64,000 nucleotides of DNA from CAWCDJ01 sp963836015 (GCA_963836015.1 CAWIIF010000002.1:930001-994000); one strand, 5' to 3'. Positions 50,766 through 59,241 are shown, counted from the first letter of the stretch. The notes: a model not told the origin generated them from the sequence alone. Translations and numbers: made by a program.

Positions 50766-51857
50766 ATGAGTCGCGACGCGGTGTCGGGCTCGCTGTTCGT
50801 GCTGTTCTGCTACGACCTGAGCGATGCGATCCGGCTGGAAGACGTGCGGCGGATCGTAGGCGCGCCTCCACCCGGGCGCGAGCCGCCGTTCCGGCACGCC
50901 GTCCCGGGGTATGTCCACTTCGCCCAGCCGCCCGTCATCGAAACCCTGCCCGCGGTTGGACCGGCTGCCGGCGGCCGCATCTCGTACTACGACTATGGAG
51001 TGATCACCGTCCATTTCGAGATCGCCTTCGCAGGAGGATGGGACGACCTGGTGGCGCTCTCGGCGCGCTGGATGAATGCGCCGGAGCTGGAGCAGCAGGC
51101 CGCCGCCATCGTCCGCGAGAGGGCCGCGCGAATCGCCTCCGCGCTCGCCACCCCCAACCCCAGGCAGCTCAGCGAGGATTACTACATCGTCCACGTGCGG
51201 GCCTTCCAGGACCCGGAAACCGGCCGCCCGCCAACCGCCGCCGAGCTGATCGATCGTCACGGCGACTCGATCGCGCAGATTATCCGCGGCGAGCGCGCGC
51301 GATTCTCCCCCGCCGAGCGCTCCGAGATCCTGGAATCGCGGATGTCGTATTACGAGAACGACCTGCTGGTGGTGGGCTGGTCGGCGGCCTTGATTTACGA
51401 CACGCCGGAAGGGGCCGTCCCCACCATTCAACTCCTGGAGTTCGCCAACACCCAGCTTCTGGAATTCCGCTATTACGACGAGGCGCTCAGCGACCTGCTC
51501 TCGGGCGTCTACCGTTCGCTCGAAAAGGGCGCCGGTCCGCTGGCGCGCTGGCGAATGGCGCGCGAGGCAGAACGCCTGAACACCATCCGGCTGGACATCC
51601 GCGAGCTCACCGAGCGCGTGGACAACTCCATCAAGTTCCTGAGCGACATGTTCTCGGCGCGGCTTTACCGCATGGCTGCCACGCGCATCGGCGTCCCCGA
51701 CTACCGCACGCTGGTGGAGCAGAAGCTGCAGAGCGCGGGCGAGCTCTACGGCTTCATGATGGACCGCTTCTACCAGGGCCGCGCCTTCGTGCTCGAGCTG
51801 ATGGTGGTGATCATCCTGATCATCGAGCTGGTGTACTTCTTCCGCGGGGCAAAATAG
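50766..51857 (+). CDS. RMD1/DUF155-like protein with C-terminal membrane anchor (tentative)
   Basis: A 363-residue protein of unclear function. The SYYDYGVITVHFEI segment (about residues 74-90), the ENDLLVVGWSAALIYD block, and the distal HLEFxxR-like LLEFRYYDEALSDLLSGVYRSL followed by a long helical region (DIRELTERVDNSIKFLSD) match the order of the RMD1/RMND1 (DUF155) family. It ends in a single membrane helix (VLELMVVIILIIELVYFF, residues about 342-359), as those proteins do. Eukaryotic members act in mitochondrial inner-membrane translation, and bacterial function is unknown. The assignment is by pattern, not by computed similarity. Neighbours offer no clue. Confidence 0.5.
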   Translation: MSRDAVSGSLFVLFCYDLSDAIRLEDVRRIVGAPPPGREPPFRHAVPGYVHFAQPPVIETLPAVGPAAGGRISYYDYGVITVHFEIAFAGGWDDLVALSARWMNAPELEQQAAAIVRERAARIASALATPNPRQLSEDYYIVHVRAFQDPETGRPPTAAELIDRHGDSIAQIIRGERARFSPAERSEILESRMSYYENDLLVVGWSAALIYDTPEGAVPTIQLLEFANTQLLEFRYYDEALSDLLSGVYRSLEKGAGPLARWRMAREAERLNTIRLDIRELTERVDNSIKFLSDMFSARLYRMAATRIGVPDYRTLVEQKLQSAGELYGFMMDRFYQGRAFVLELMVVIILIIELVYFFRGAK

Positions 51858-51871
51858 CATCCCGGCCGGTA

Positions 51872-51907
51872 TTGACATGCTCCAGTAGTTCAATTATTAT
51901 TGAACTA
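51872..51907 (+). promoter_or_regulatory. arsR promoter and palindromic operator; transcript apparently leaderless
   Basis: A near-perfect sigma-70 promoter: TTGACA (51872-51877), 17-base spacer, TATTAT (51895-51900). The -10 sits in a perfect palindrome, TAGTTCAAT (51886-51894)/ATTGAACTA (51899-51907), typical of an ArsR operator. The predicted transcription start falls at about 51906-51908, i.e. on the A of the start codon at 51907, and no ribosome-binding site exists upstream, so translation should begin on a leaderless mRNA. Confidence 0.82.
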
Positions 51908-52254
51908 TGGAAACAGTCGCGCGATACGCCGACATGTTCGCGGCGATCGGAACTGAATCCCGCCTTCGCATCATGCAGGTACTGCTCTCGGCTCATCCGG
52001 ACGGAATGTTCGTGGGGGAGATTCAGGAGGAGCTGGGGATCACGGCATCGAACCTGTCTCATCACCTGGACAAGTTGAAGAACGAGGGGCTGGTCTCGGT
52101 AAGCCGCGAAGGAACGTTTCTGCGGTGCCGAGCGAACGCGGATGCACTCCAGGAGCTGCTGACATTTCTCTATGCGGAGTGTTGCACCCGCAACCGGGCG
52201 GTGAAGCCCGAGACGGTGGTGCAACTCAAGACAACCAGAAAGGAAGCGAAATGA
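51907..52254 (+). CDS. arsR: ArsR-family metalloregulator
   Basis: A 115-residue winged-helix repressor: MFAAIGTESRLRIMQVLL, the HTH EIQEELGITASNLSHHLDKL, then the wing LVSVSREGTFLRCR. A cysteine pair in FLYAECCTRN near the C-terminus, rather than in the alpha3 CVC(D)L motif, is the likely As(III) sensor site, as in some non-classical ArsR proteins; helix 3 has no cysteine. The palindrome covering its own -10 element points to autoregulation. It overlaps arsM by four bases (ATGA), so arsenite should derepress both. Confidence 0.87.
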   Translation: METVARYADMFAAIGTESRLRIMQVLLSAHPDGMFVGEIQEELGITASNLSHHLDKLKNEGLVSVSREGTFLRCRANADALQELLTFLYAECCTRNRAVKPETVVQLKTTRKEAK

Positions 52255-53081
52255 GCACCGAAAATATCACCGACGTTGTGCAGGAAAAATATGCCGAGGC
52301 GGCGCGCCGCGTCACCAGCGGAAAAGGCAATGCGTGCTGCGGATCGGCGCCTTCGAGCGCTTCGGGCTGCTGCGACCCGATCACCAGCCGGCTTTACACT
52401 CCCGAGCAAGCCGGCGAGCTGCCCGAGGCCGCGCTGCTGGCGTCGCTCGGCTGCGGGAATCCCACCGCGCTGGCAAAACTGGCCCCCGGAGAAGTCGTGC
52501 TCGACCTGGGGTCGGGCGGCGGCATCGATGTCCTGATCTCGGCGCGCCGCGTGGGTCCCACGGGCAAGGCCTTCGGACTGGACATGACCGATGAAATGCT
52601 GGCCCTGGCCAACGAGAACAAGGCCAAAGCCGGCGTGAACAACGTAGAGTTCCTCAAGGGCCGGATCGAGGAGATTCCGCTGCCGGACGATTCGGTGGAC
52701 GTGGTCATCTCCAACTGCGTGATCAATCTCTCCGCGGATAAGAATCGCGTATTCGCCGAGATCTTTCGCGTGCTGAAGCCGGGCGGCCGCGTCGCCGTCT
52801 CTGATGTCGTGACCCGGGGCGAGATGCTGCCGGAGATCCGGCAGAACGTGCTCCTGTGGGTCGGGTGCATCGCCGGAGCGCTCGAAGAGAACGAGTATAA
52901 GGGCAAACTTTCGGCGGCGGGCTTCGAGCAGGTGGATGTCGAGCCGACGCGCGTTTACCGTATCGAAGATGCCCGCGAATTCCTGTCCGGCAAGGGCATC
53001 GATGTCGACGCCATCGCCCCCCAGGTGGACGGCCGTTTTCTGAGCGCGTTCATCCGGGCGGTGAAGCCGGGGCGCGCGTAG
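52251..53081 (+). CDS. arsM: Arsenite S-adenosylmethionine methyltransferase (ArsM)
   Basis: A 276-residue class I methyltransferase that converts As(III) to methylated arsenicals using SAM. Motif I is VVLDLGSGGGIDV, followed by GLDMTDEML. The arsenic-binding cysteines are present: a Cys pair near the N-terminus (NACCGSAPSSASGCCDP), one in ISNCVINL and one in LWVGCIAGAL. The sequence LPEIRQNVLLWVGCIAGALEE is diagnostic of ArsM. It is coupled to arsR, so this is an inducible detoxification unit. The 3' end is followed by two hairpins. Confidence 0.93.
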   Translation: MSTENITDVVQEKYAEAARRVTSGKGNACCGSAPSSASGCCDPITSRLYTPEQAGELPEAALLASLGCGNPTALAKLAPGEVVLDLGSGGGIDVLISARRVGPTGKAFGLDMTDEMLALANENKAKAGVNNVEFLKGRIEEIPLPDDSVDVVISNCVINLSADKNRVFAEIFRVLKPGGRVAVSDVVTRGEMLPEIRQNVLLWVGCIAGALEENEYKGKLSAAGFEQVDVEPTRVYRIEDAREFLSGKGIDVDAIAPQVDGRFLSAFIRAVKPGRA

Positions 53082-53125
53082 CCGCGCCTTCGGCGCGGTG
53101 GGCAGGCCGGGAGGCCTACCCCACC
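53082..53125. repeat. Paired hairpins at a convergent junction; repeat-family copy 2
   Basis: The first hairpin CCGCGCC-TTC-GGCGCGG (53082-53098) runs directly into the second, GGTGGGCAGGCC (53097-53108), loop GGGA, GGCCTACCCCACC (53113-53125), where one C/G mismatch and a bulge interrupt the stem. The second resembles the element at 42314-42340 (GTGGGnCAGGCC ... GGCCT...CCAC). It lies between convergent arsM and DUF4159 genes, where a bidirectional terminator or REP-like element would be expected. Confidence 0.6.
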
Positions 53126-53130
53126 AAGAA

Positions 53131-53958
53131 CTAGTGCGTCATGGAGTAGACGATATAGTTCACGCCCAGGCGGATTGCCAGGTCGGAGAATCGCTCGGGG
53201 TAGTATGGGTCGTCGGCCCATTCCCAGGCATCGCCGATATCGGAGTTGTAACTGATGGCGATCATCACCCGGCCCTTGTCATCGTAGATGCCGCGCCAGT
53301 GCGCGCCTTTTCCGCCTTCGGACCCGTTCTTATAGCCCAGGCGCAAGTGCGCCTGGCCCGGCACCTGGTACTTCTCCTTCAGGTCGTAGACCGTGTGGAA
53401 AATGGGGTCGTCGTCGGGAATGTCTCTGATCTGCTTTTCCGGGAACGCCTTCTTCATGCGGGATTCGAACTCGTACCACTCGGCCTCGCCGTGAAAATCG
53501 TCGGCCATGAAGAAGCCGCCGCGCTCCAGGTATTCGCGCAGCGCCTTTCCCTGCTGGTCGGTCAGGCCCCACTCGCCGACCTGGACCGCATACAGCCACG
53601 GCCAGTCGTACTCGTCGCCTTCATCCAGATTCACGATCTGCTCGACCGAGCGCACGTGGATTCGGGTCAACCGCCGCACCGCCAGCGAAAAATGCCGGTC
53701 CGCGCGGGGAAAATCCTGGCTCCAGAGCGATATCCCGGTGTGCCAGTCGAGATCCCGTCCGCGATAGCCGTTGAGCGGTCCGGGTGGAAACATCAGGCGG
53801 GCGAAGGCCCATTCCGCCTTCTCCCGGTAGTCTTGGGGGAGCGGAATCTCGCCCATCTGGTACTCGATGCCGTTTAATTCGCGGAACGGGCGTTGGAACG
53901 CGAACAGCGCGCCGATGATGGAAATGCCGCACGCAATTCCCCAGCCGATCTTCCGCAT
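53131..53958 (-). CDS. DUF4159 protein, copy B
   Basis: A 275-residue protein with an N-terminal membrane segment (IGWGIACGISIIGALFAF) and one DUF4159 domain: EWAFARLMFPPG, then YPWLYAVQ-like block (DWPWLYAVQVGEWGL), GGFFMADDFHGEAEW and, near the end, GVNYIVYSMTH. The GG-FF-DDFH region gives a glutamine-amidotransferase-like fold with D and H possibly exposed. The start ATG at 53958 has AGGGA upstream. It is the second of a tandem pair with 54839-53994 and lies 35 bases downstream of it. The activity is unknown; related proteins accompany membrane or gliding-associated operons in other phyla. Confidence 0.8.
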   Translation of the reverse strand: MRKIGWGIACGISIIGALFAFQRPFRELNGIEYQMGEIPLPQDYREKAEWAFARLMFPPGPLNGYRGRDLDWHTGISLWSQDFPRADRHFSLAVRRLTRIHVRSVEQIVNLDEGDEYDWPWLYAVQVGEWGLTDQQGKALREYLERGGFFMADDFHGEAEWYEFESRMKKAFPEKQIRDIPDDDPIFHTVYDLKEKYQVPGQAHLRLGYKNGSEGGKGAHWRGIYDDKGRVMIAISYNSDIGDAWEWADDPYYPERFSDLAIRLGVNYIVYSMTH

Positions 53959-53993
53959 CCAGCAGTCCCTTTGGACCAGGATACCAGTTTCGA

Positions 53994-54839
53994 CTAGTGT
54001 GTCATCGCGTATAGCACGTAGTTGACCCCGATCCGGATGCCCAGCGCCGAAAACCTCTCCGGGTAGAGCGGGTCGTCCGCGTTCTCCCACGAATCGCCGA
54101 GGTCCATGTTGTGGCACATCGCCACCATCAAACGGCCGCGGTCGTCGTAAATGCCGCGCCAGTGCGGCACGGCGCCGCCCGCATAGCACTTCTCGCACAC
54201 CGAGTGGCTGCGAATGTACTGCGCACCGGGCACCTGGTACCGGTCGTCCAGGTCAAAGGCCGTATGGAAAATGGCCGCGCGGTCTTCCAGGTCTACGATC
54301 GGGCGGTCCGGGAAAACCTTCTTCATCGTGATGGTGAAGACCTGCCACTCAGCGTCGCCGTGAAAGTCGTCGCACATGAAGAAGCCGCCGCGCAGCAGGA
54401 ACTCGCGGAACTTGTCGATCTGCGACGGCGTCAGTTCCCAGTGCCCGACCTCGACCGCATACAGCCACGGATAGTTGAAGACGTCGTCATCGGTATCGAG
54501 ATTGATGGGCTGCTCCACCGACCGGACCTGCAGGCGGGTCAGGCGGCGCAGGGCGGCCGACAGGTGGCGGTCGGACCGGGGGTAGTCGATGGTCCAGTTG
54601 GTATTGCCCTCCCGCCAGTCGAAGCCGCGCTTGTACTCGGACTGCCAGTCGATGACGAAATGCGTGGTGGGGTACATCAGGCGCGCGAAGGTCCACTCGC
54701 CGGGAACCTGGTAATCCGGCGGAATCGGAAAATTGTTATACTCCCACGCCGGATACTCACGGAAAGGTTTCTGGGCAAAGAGCGTGCAGACCAGAATGCC
54801 GCACCCAACGGCCAGGGCAAGAAACAGACCACGCCTCAT
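53994..54839 (-). CDS. DUF4159 protein, copy A
   Basis: A 281-residue paralogue: N-terminal membrane helix (LFLALAVGCGILVCTLFA), then WTFARLMYPT, YPWLYAVEVGHWEL, GGFFMCDDFHGDAEW and GVNYVLYAMTH. Its DUF4159 domain follows the same layout and likely similar lengths as copy B, with two extra cysteines (KCYAGG, after SVCE) in a loop absent from the latter. A signal-anchor suggests that the domain is periplasmic. Together with copy B it is a recent but diverged duplication. It is followed upstream by the M28 peptidase on the same strand, with a 62-base gap. Confidence 0.82.
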   Translation of the reverse strand: MRRGLFLALAVGCGILVCTLFAQKPFREYPAWEYNNFPIPPDYQVPGEWTFARLMYPTTHFVIDWQSEYKRGFDWREGNTNWTIDYPRSDRHLSAALRRLTRLQVRSVEQPINLDTDDDVFNYPWLYAVEVGHWELTPSQIDKFREFLLRGGFFMCDDFHGDAEWQVFTITMKKVFPDRPIVDLEDRAAIFHTAFDLDDRYQVPGAQYIRSHSVCEKCYAGGAVPHWRGIYDDRGRLMVAMCHNMDLGDSWENADDPLYPERFSALGIRIGVNYVLYAMTH

Positions 54840-54901
54840 CCATCTACCAGTATAGGCTGAGTGGAGCAGGCCCCACTTCCAGGCTTGGGTGTGAGATCCG
54901 G

Positions 54902-56293
54902 CTACTGCCGCGGACCGCGCCGGCCGGCCAGCGGGGCCGCCTTCAGCGTCTCCGGCATATCGGCCAGCACATAGCCCATCACCGCGAGACTCGCCAGATT
55001 CCTGCGGAAATCCTCGGGATCCACCTTGTCCAGCGTATCGGCCTCGGTGTGGTGCCAGTCGAAGTAGTGAGCGCCGGTGGTGCGCTCGCCCAGGCCGGGC
55101 ACTCCGTCGCGCATCAGGGGTCCGATGTCGGAGCCTCCGCCGCCGCCCGTGATCTCGCCCGCCCCGACCCTCTCGAGCAGCTTGCCGATCTGCTGCAGCA
55201 GCGCCATCGAGCTGTCATCGACGCCCGCTCCGTAACCGCGCGGCGCTTCCGCTCCTCCATCCATCTCGATTGCCGCCACCTGCTGCCTGATCCTGTCGCC
55301 GACCCACTCGCGGTAGGCCACGCCGCCGCGGCCGCCGTTCTCTTCGTTCACCCAGAACGCCACCCGGATGGTGCGGTCCGGCTCGAGCCCGAGTTTCTTC
55401 ATCAGCGCCAGGGCCTCGAGGCACGCCATGATGGAAGCCCCGTCATCCTGCGCCCCCTGGCCTACGTCCCAGGAATCGATATGGCCGCCGATCACCACCA
55501 CCTCTTCGGGATGGGTGCGGCCGGGGATTTCGCCGATCACGTCGCCGCTGTCGGCATCGGGCAGCATCCGCGCGCCCATCTCCAGATGCACCTTCACCGG
55601 TACGCCGTCGCCCACCAGCCGCGCAATCATCATGGCATCCTCGGGAGAAATGGCGGCGGTCGGAATCTTCGGCTGGCTTTCGTCGTACTCCATTTCGCCG
55701 GTGTGCGGAATCTGCATGGCGAGCGGCGTGGCCGAGCGCACCAGCGCGGCTACCGCCCCGTAGGCCGCGGCACGCGACGCGCCCGAAGAGCGGTACACGC
55801 GCGTCGGCCCATAGCCGCGGTACTCCTCGTTGTAGACCACGATCTTGCCCTCGATCTTCTCGCGGCCCAGCCTCGCAAGGTCGCTGAAATCCGAGACCGT
55901 CACCACGTCCGCGGTAATGCCTCCCGGAGGCGTCCCGACGCTCATTCCCAGCCCCAGCATGTGGAGAGGCTTGTCGAGCGGCGCCAGCATGCGGGCCGAT
56001 TCGGCGCCGCGCACCCAATGCGGAACCTTCGTAGGAATGATCCGCACGTTGCTGAGACCCGCCTCCTTCATCTCTTCCGCGGACCACGCAATCGCCCTCT
56101 CGAGGGACGGCGACCCGCTCAGGCGGTTGCCGATCCGGTAGCAGAGATACGCCAGGCGGTTGTAGCCCGCGGTGTCCGCCAGGGCCGCATCGATCAGCTT
56201 ATCGGCCGTAGCGCGATACCGCTCGGTGAGGTTGACGTCGGCGGCCAGGGACAGGGATGCGGCCGCAATCAGAAGCGCGGAGACACGTCGCAT
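54902..56293 (-). CDS. Secreted M28-family zinc aminopeptidase/carboxypeptidase
   Basis: A 463-residue peptidase with a signal peptide (ALLIAAASLSLAAD, residues 5-18), a PA-type insert (SGASRAAAYGAVAALVRSA) and the M28 zinc site: GGHIDSWDVGQGAQDDGAS (His and two Asp), NEENGGRG (Glu pair), MDGGA (Asp) and DWHHTEADT (His). The layout is that of the plasma glutamate carboxypeptidase (CPQ) branch. It probably trims peptides outside the cell or in the periplasm, in keeping with the many other exported hydrolases here. The ICMT-like gene ends 11 bases upstream on the same strand, suggesting one transcript. Confidence 0.87.
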   Translation of the reverse strand: MRRVSALLIAAASLSLAADVNLTERYRATADKLIDAALADTAGYNRLAYLCYRIGNRLSGSPSLERAIAWSAEEMKEAGLSNVRIIPTKVPHWVRGAESARMLAPLDKPLHMLGLGMSVGTPPGGITADVVTVSDFSDLARLGREKIEGKIVVYNEEYRGYGPTRVYRSSGASRAAAYGAVAALVRSATPLAMQIPHTGEMEYDESQPKIPTAAISPEDAMMIARLVGDGVPVKVHLEMGARMLPDADSGDVIGEIPGRTHPEEVVVIGGHIDSWDVGQGAQDDGASIMACLEALALMKKLGLEPDRTIRVAFWVNEENGGRGGVAYREWVGDRIRQQVAAIEMDGGAEAPRGYGAGVDDSSMALLQQIGKLLERVGAGEITGGGGGSDIGPLMRDGVPGLGERTTGAHYFDWHHTEADTLDKVDPEDFRRNLASLAVMGYVLADMPETLKAAPLAGRRGPRQ

Positions 56294-56303
56294 AAACCAA
56301 CTA

Positions 56304-56864
56304 CTATCGCACGAACGGAATGTACGCCGGAACTCGGCTTTGGTATTCGCGGAACTCCGGGCCGAAGCGCGACGCCAGCAGTTTGTCTTCCGTGCGGACG
56401 CGGATTTCGGTCCCGATGACGAAGATCAGCAGCGAGACGGCGGCCCACTTCCAGGGCGTCACGATCAGGATCGTCGCCAGCAGCATGGCCATCAGCGCCG
56501 CATAGATCGGGTGCCGCACTACCGCGTATACCCCGGTCCGCACCAGCTCATGATCGTGATACAAACCGGCGTGCAGGCGGAACTGCCGGCCCAGGTGCTT
56601 CACCGAGGAAAAGGCCATCAGGATTGCCACCACCGCCAGAATCATCGCCGCGCCAAAGCGGACCGGCGACACGGGGTCGCCGATCGGCTGGTGCATGAGG
56701 AGCGCGAACAGGATGGCCGACGTCTCGCAAAGCAGGCCGATGCGGGTCGGCGCGGCCACCGTGATGTTCGCGCGTTTCTGCCGCAGCGGCGCGCGGAAGA
56801 GAAACGGGTAGAACCACACCGCCCACAAGACTCCCAGCGCGATGTGGCAGAGGGACGCGTTCAC
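56304..56864 (-). CDS. ICMT/NnrU-like membrane methyltransferase family protein
   Basis: A 186-residue protein with five hydrophobic segments. The C-terminal half has the isoprenylcysteine carboxyl methyltransferase / phospholipid methyltransferase motif: ELVRTGVYAVVRHPIYAALM (RHP.Y) and then RTEDKLLASRFGPEFREY with the conserved Glu and Y. SAM binding is likely. The bacterial substrate is not known; isoprenoid, lipid or small-molecule thiol methylation are options. It is preceded and followed closely on the same strand by acetamidase and M28 genes. Confidence 0.78.
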   Translation of the reverse strand: MNASLCHIALGVLWAVWFYPFLFRAPLRQKRANITVAAPTRIGLLCETSAILFALLMHQPIGDPVSPVRFGAAMILAVVAILMAFSSVKHLGRQFRLHAGLYHDHELVRTGVYAVVRHPIYAALMAMLLATILIVTPWKWAAVSLLIFVIGTEIRVRTEDKLLASRFGPEFREYQSRVPAYIPFVR

Positions 56865-56868
56865 GGCG

Positions 56869-57867
56869 TCACTGGAATAGACTCTTCGGGATCATCGCGT
56901 GGACCCCTTTGGTGCCATCCACCGCCTCGGTGACGTTGAAATCCACTGCCGTGCTGCACAGCATGTAGGCATCCTCGCGCGTCATGTGTTTTTCCGCCAC
57001 CAGGAAATCGATGGCTTCGCGCACCGCCAGCTTGAGCGCCTCGTCGAGGTCGGGGTCGAGCCCCATCGCGATGTAGTGGGTGGGCGTCTCGCCCCGCGGC
57101 CACTTGAGATTCATGCCCTTGTGAACAACAAACTGAAATGTGCCGGTAAGGGCGGTCTCCAGCGCCGTGATGTCGACCTCGCCATTTCCCTGCCCCGCGT
57201 GACCGTCGCCGGCCTCGAACAACGCGCCCGGCACATGCACCGGAATGAACAGGGAGGTTCCGGCAACCAGGTCCTTGTTATCGAGGTTGCCGGCATGGAT
57301 CCCCGGCGGCGCGCTGCTGATTCGGCCCGCCGCTTCGGGCGGCGCCACCCCCAGGCTGCCGAAGAACGGATGCAGGGGAATCTCGATGCTGCTCGAAAAC
57401 CGCGCCACCATGCGCTGCGCATCGAGAGGAATGATCTTCATCGCGCCCTTCGCAAAATCGTCCGGCCCCAAGACGCCGCTGCGCGGGCTGAAACTGTTGT
57501 ACGCGTAAGGAATGGAGAGCTGGATCTTCTGGATGCGAACCTCCAGCGCGTCCCCCGGCTCGGCGCCCTCCACGTAGATCGGCCCCGTCAGAATGTGGCC
57601 GCCCGGGCCCTTGTCCTTGACTTCGTCGTAGATCGCCTTGAGCTCGGGCTGCACGTCCTCCGGTTCGACTCCGGCCGCCACGAGCCGGGCCGGGCTGTTG
57701 GTGATCATGGTCTGGATCACCACCGTATCGCCCGTGCGTATGCGCAGCACCGGTTTCGCGGCCGACCAGTAGTAGCCCCAGACCACGGTGGATGGAGAAG
57801 CCTTCAGTCGATACTCCGCTCCCTGAGTGATCGCGGAGAGGGAAAGAAACAGAGCGAGGCCCTTCAT
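56869..57867 (-). CDS. Secreted acetamidase/formamidase family protein
   Basis: A 332-residue member of the FmdA/AmdA family. It has a signal peptide (LALFLSLSAITQG, residues 4-16) and the family blocks KPVLRIRTGDTVVIQTM, GGHILTGPIYVEGAEPGD, HPFFGSLGVAPP and FEAGDGHAGQGNGEVDITALE, containing the conserved histidines and acidic residues of the zinc-dependent amidase fold. Most biochemically known members are cytoplasmic; export is seen in several acidobacterial and other relatives. The substrate may be a short amide. The start at 57867 gives the signal peptide; longer in-frame extensions upstream belong to the antisense of purB. It is 53 bases downstream of purB. Confidence 0.85.
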   Translation of the reverse strand: MKGLALFLSLSAITQGAEYRLKASPSTVVWGYYWSAAKPVLRIRTGDTVVIQTMITNSPARLVAAGVEPEDVQPELKAIYDEVKDKGPGGHILTGPIYVEGAEPGDALEVRIQKIQLSIPYAYNSFSPRSGVLGPDDFAKGAMKIIPLDAQRMVARFSSSIEIPLHPFFGSLGVAPPEAAGRISSAPPGIHAGNLDNKDLVAGTSLFIPVHVPGALFEAGDGHAGQGNGEVDITALETALTGTFQFVVHKGMNLKWPRGETPTHYIAMGLDPDLDEALKLAVREAIDFLVAEKHMTREDAYMLCSTAVDFNVTEAVDGTKGVHAMIPKSLFQ

Positions 57868-57920
57868 GGTATTCAGCGATTCTACCGCACTGAACTCCGC
57901 GAAGGCCGCGCAGGATTCGC

Positions 57921-59234
57921 TCAGTTCCTGCCGAACACGCGCGCGAAGATCCGGTGCACGTTGCGCAACTGGCGATCGAGCGAGAAAGCCTCCGCGATCT
58001 GTTCGGGAGTCAAAACCTTCGCGATCTCCGGATCGGCTTCGATCGCCGCCCGGAAATCGCCTTCTTCCTCCCAGGCGCGCATGGCGTGGGCCTGCACCAC
58101 CCGGTACGCCTGCTCGCGCAGCATTCCGGCAGCCGCCAGGTCGAGCAGCACCTGCCCGGAGAAGACCAGGCCGCGCGTCATCTCCAGGTTGCGCCGCATG
58201 CGCTCGGGATAGACCAGCAGCCGGTCCACCAGTTGCGTAGTCTTCTCCACCAGATAATCGGTCAGGATGGTGGAATCCGGCAGGATCACGCGCTCCACCG
58301 AGGAGTGCGAGATATCCCGCTCGTGCCACAGAGCGACGTCCTCGAACGCCGCCTGCACGTTGGCGCGTACCACCCGCGCCAGGCCGCAGATCTGTTCGCA
58401 GGTCACCGGGTTGCGCTTGTGCGGCATGGCCGAGCTGCCCTTCTGGCCGCGCGCGAAATACTCCTCCGCCTCGCGCACCTCGGTGCGCTGAAGGTGGCGC
58501 ACTTCGAGCGCGATCTTCTCGCACAGCGCGGTGGCCAGCGCCAGCGCCGACACGAAGGCGGCATGCCGGTCGCGCTGGATCACCTGCGAAGTCACCGGCG
58601 CGGGCTTGAGGTTCAGCCGTTCGCAGATGCGCTCCTCCACCTCCGGGCCGATATGGGCGAACGTGCCCACCGCGCCCGAAGTCTTGCCGACCCGCAGGTC
58701 CTCCGCGGCGCCCCGCACCCGGCTCAGGCTGCGGCCGCACTCTTCGTACCAGATGGCGATCTTCAGGCCGAACGTGATCGGCTCCGCGTGCACCCCGTGG
58801 GTGCGGCCGATCTGCACCGTGTCGCGAAATTCCAGCGCGCGCCGCTTGAGGACCTCGCGCAGCCCTTCCAGGCCGCTCACGATGATGGCCGCCGCCTGCT
58901 GCAGCAGCAGCGCCTGCGCGGTATCCACCACGTCGTTCGAGGTCAGCCCGTAGTGCAGCCAGCGCGATGCTTCCGCATGTCCCGCCCGGGCCATGCTCTC
59001 GGCCACCGCTGTGGTGAAGGCGATCACGTCGTGCTTCACTTCCTTTTCGATTTCGTGGATGCGCGCCACGTCGAAACCGGCGTGCGACCGCAGCAGGCGA
59101 GCCGCTTCCGCCGGGACCACGCCCAGCTCGGCAAGGGCCTCCGAAGCCGCCAGCTCCACTTCCAGCCACTGTTGAAACCGGTTCTGGTCGCTCCAGATCC
59201 GGCCCATTTCGGACCGCGTGTATCGAGGAATCAT
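57921..59234 (-). CDS. purB: Adenylosuccinate lyase
   Basis: A 437-residue enzyme of the fumarase/aspartase superfamily, catalysing two steps of purine synthesis (SAICAR to AICAR, adenylosuccinate to AMP). The superfamily signature is GSSAMPHKRNP, and other blocks are HYGLTSNDVVDTA and GRTHGVHAEPITFG. The start is ATG 59234 (MIPRYTRSEMGRIWS), the normal PurB beginning; an 26-residue upstream extension is not conserved. It follows the MBL hydrolase gene by seven bases, so the two are co-transcribed. Housekeeping function. Confidence 0.94.
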   Translation of the reverse strand: MIPRYTRSEMGRIWSDQNRFQQWLEVELAASEALAELGVVPAEAARLLRSHAGFDVARIHEIEKEVKHDVIAFTTAVAESMARAGHAEASRWLHYGLTSNDVVDTAQALLLQQAAAIIVSGLEGLREVLKRRALEFRDTVQIGRTHGVHAEPITFGLKIAIWYEECGRSLSRVRGAAEDLRVGKTSGAVGTFAHIGPEVEERICERLNLKPAPVTSQVIQRDRHAAFVSALALATALCEKIALEVRHLQRTEVREAEEYFARGQKGSSAMPHKRNPVTCEQICGLARVVRANVQAAFEDVALWHERDISHSSVERVILPDSTILTDYLVEKTTQLVDRLLVYPERMRRNLEMTRGLVFSGQVLLDLAAAGMLREQAYRVVQAHAMRAWEEEGDFRAAIEADPEIAKVLTPEQIAEAFSLDRQLRNVHRIFARVFGRN

Positions 59235-59241
59235 GATGAGA

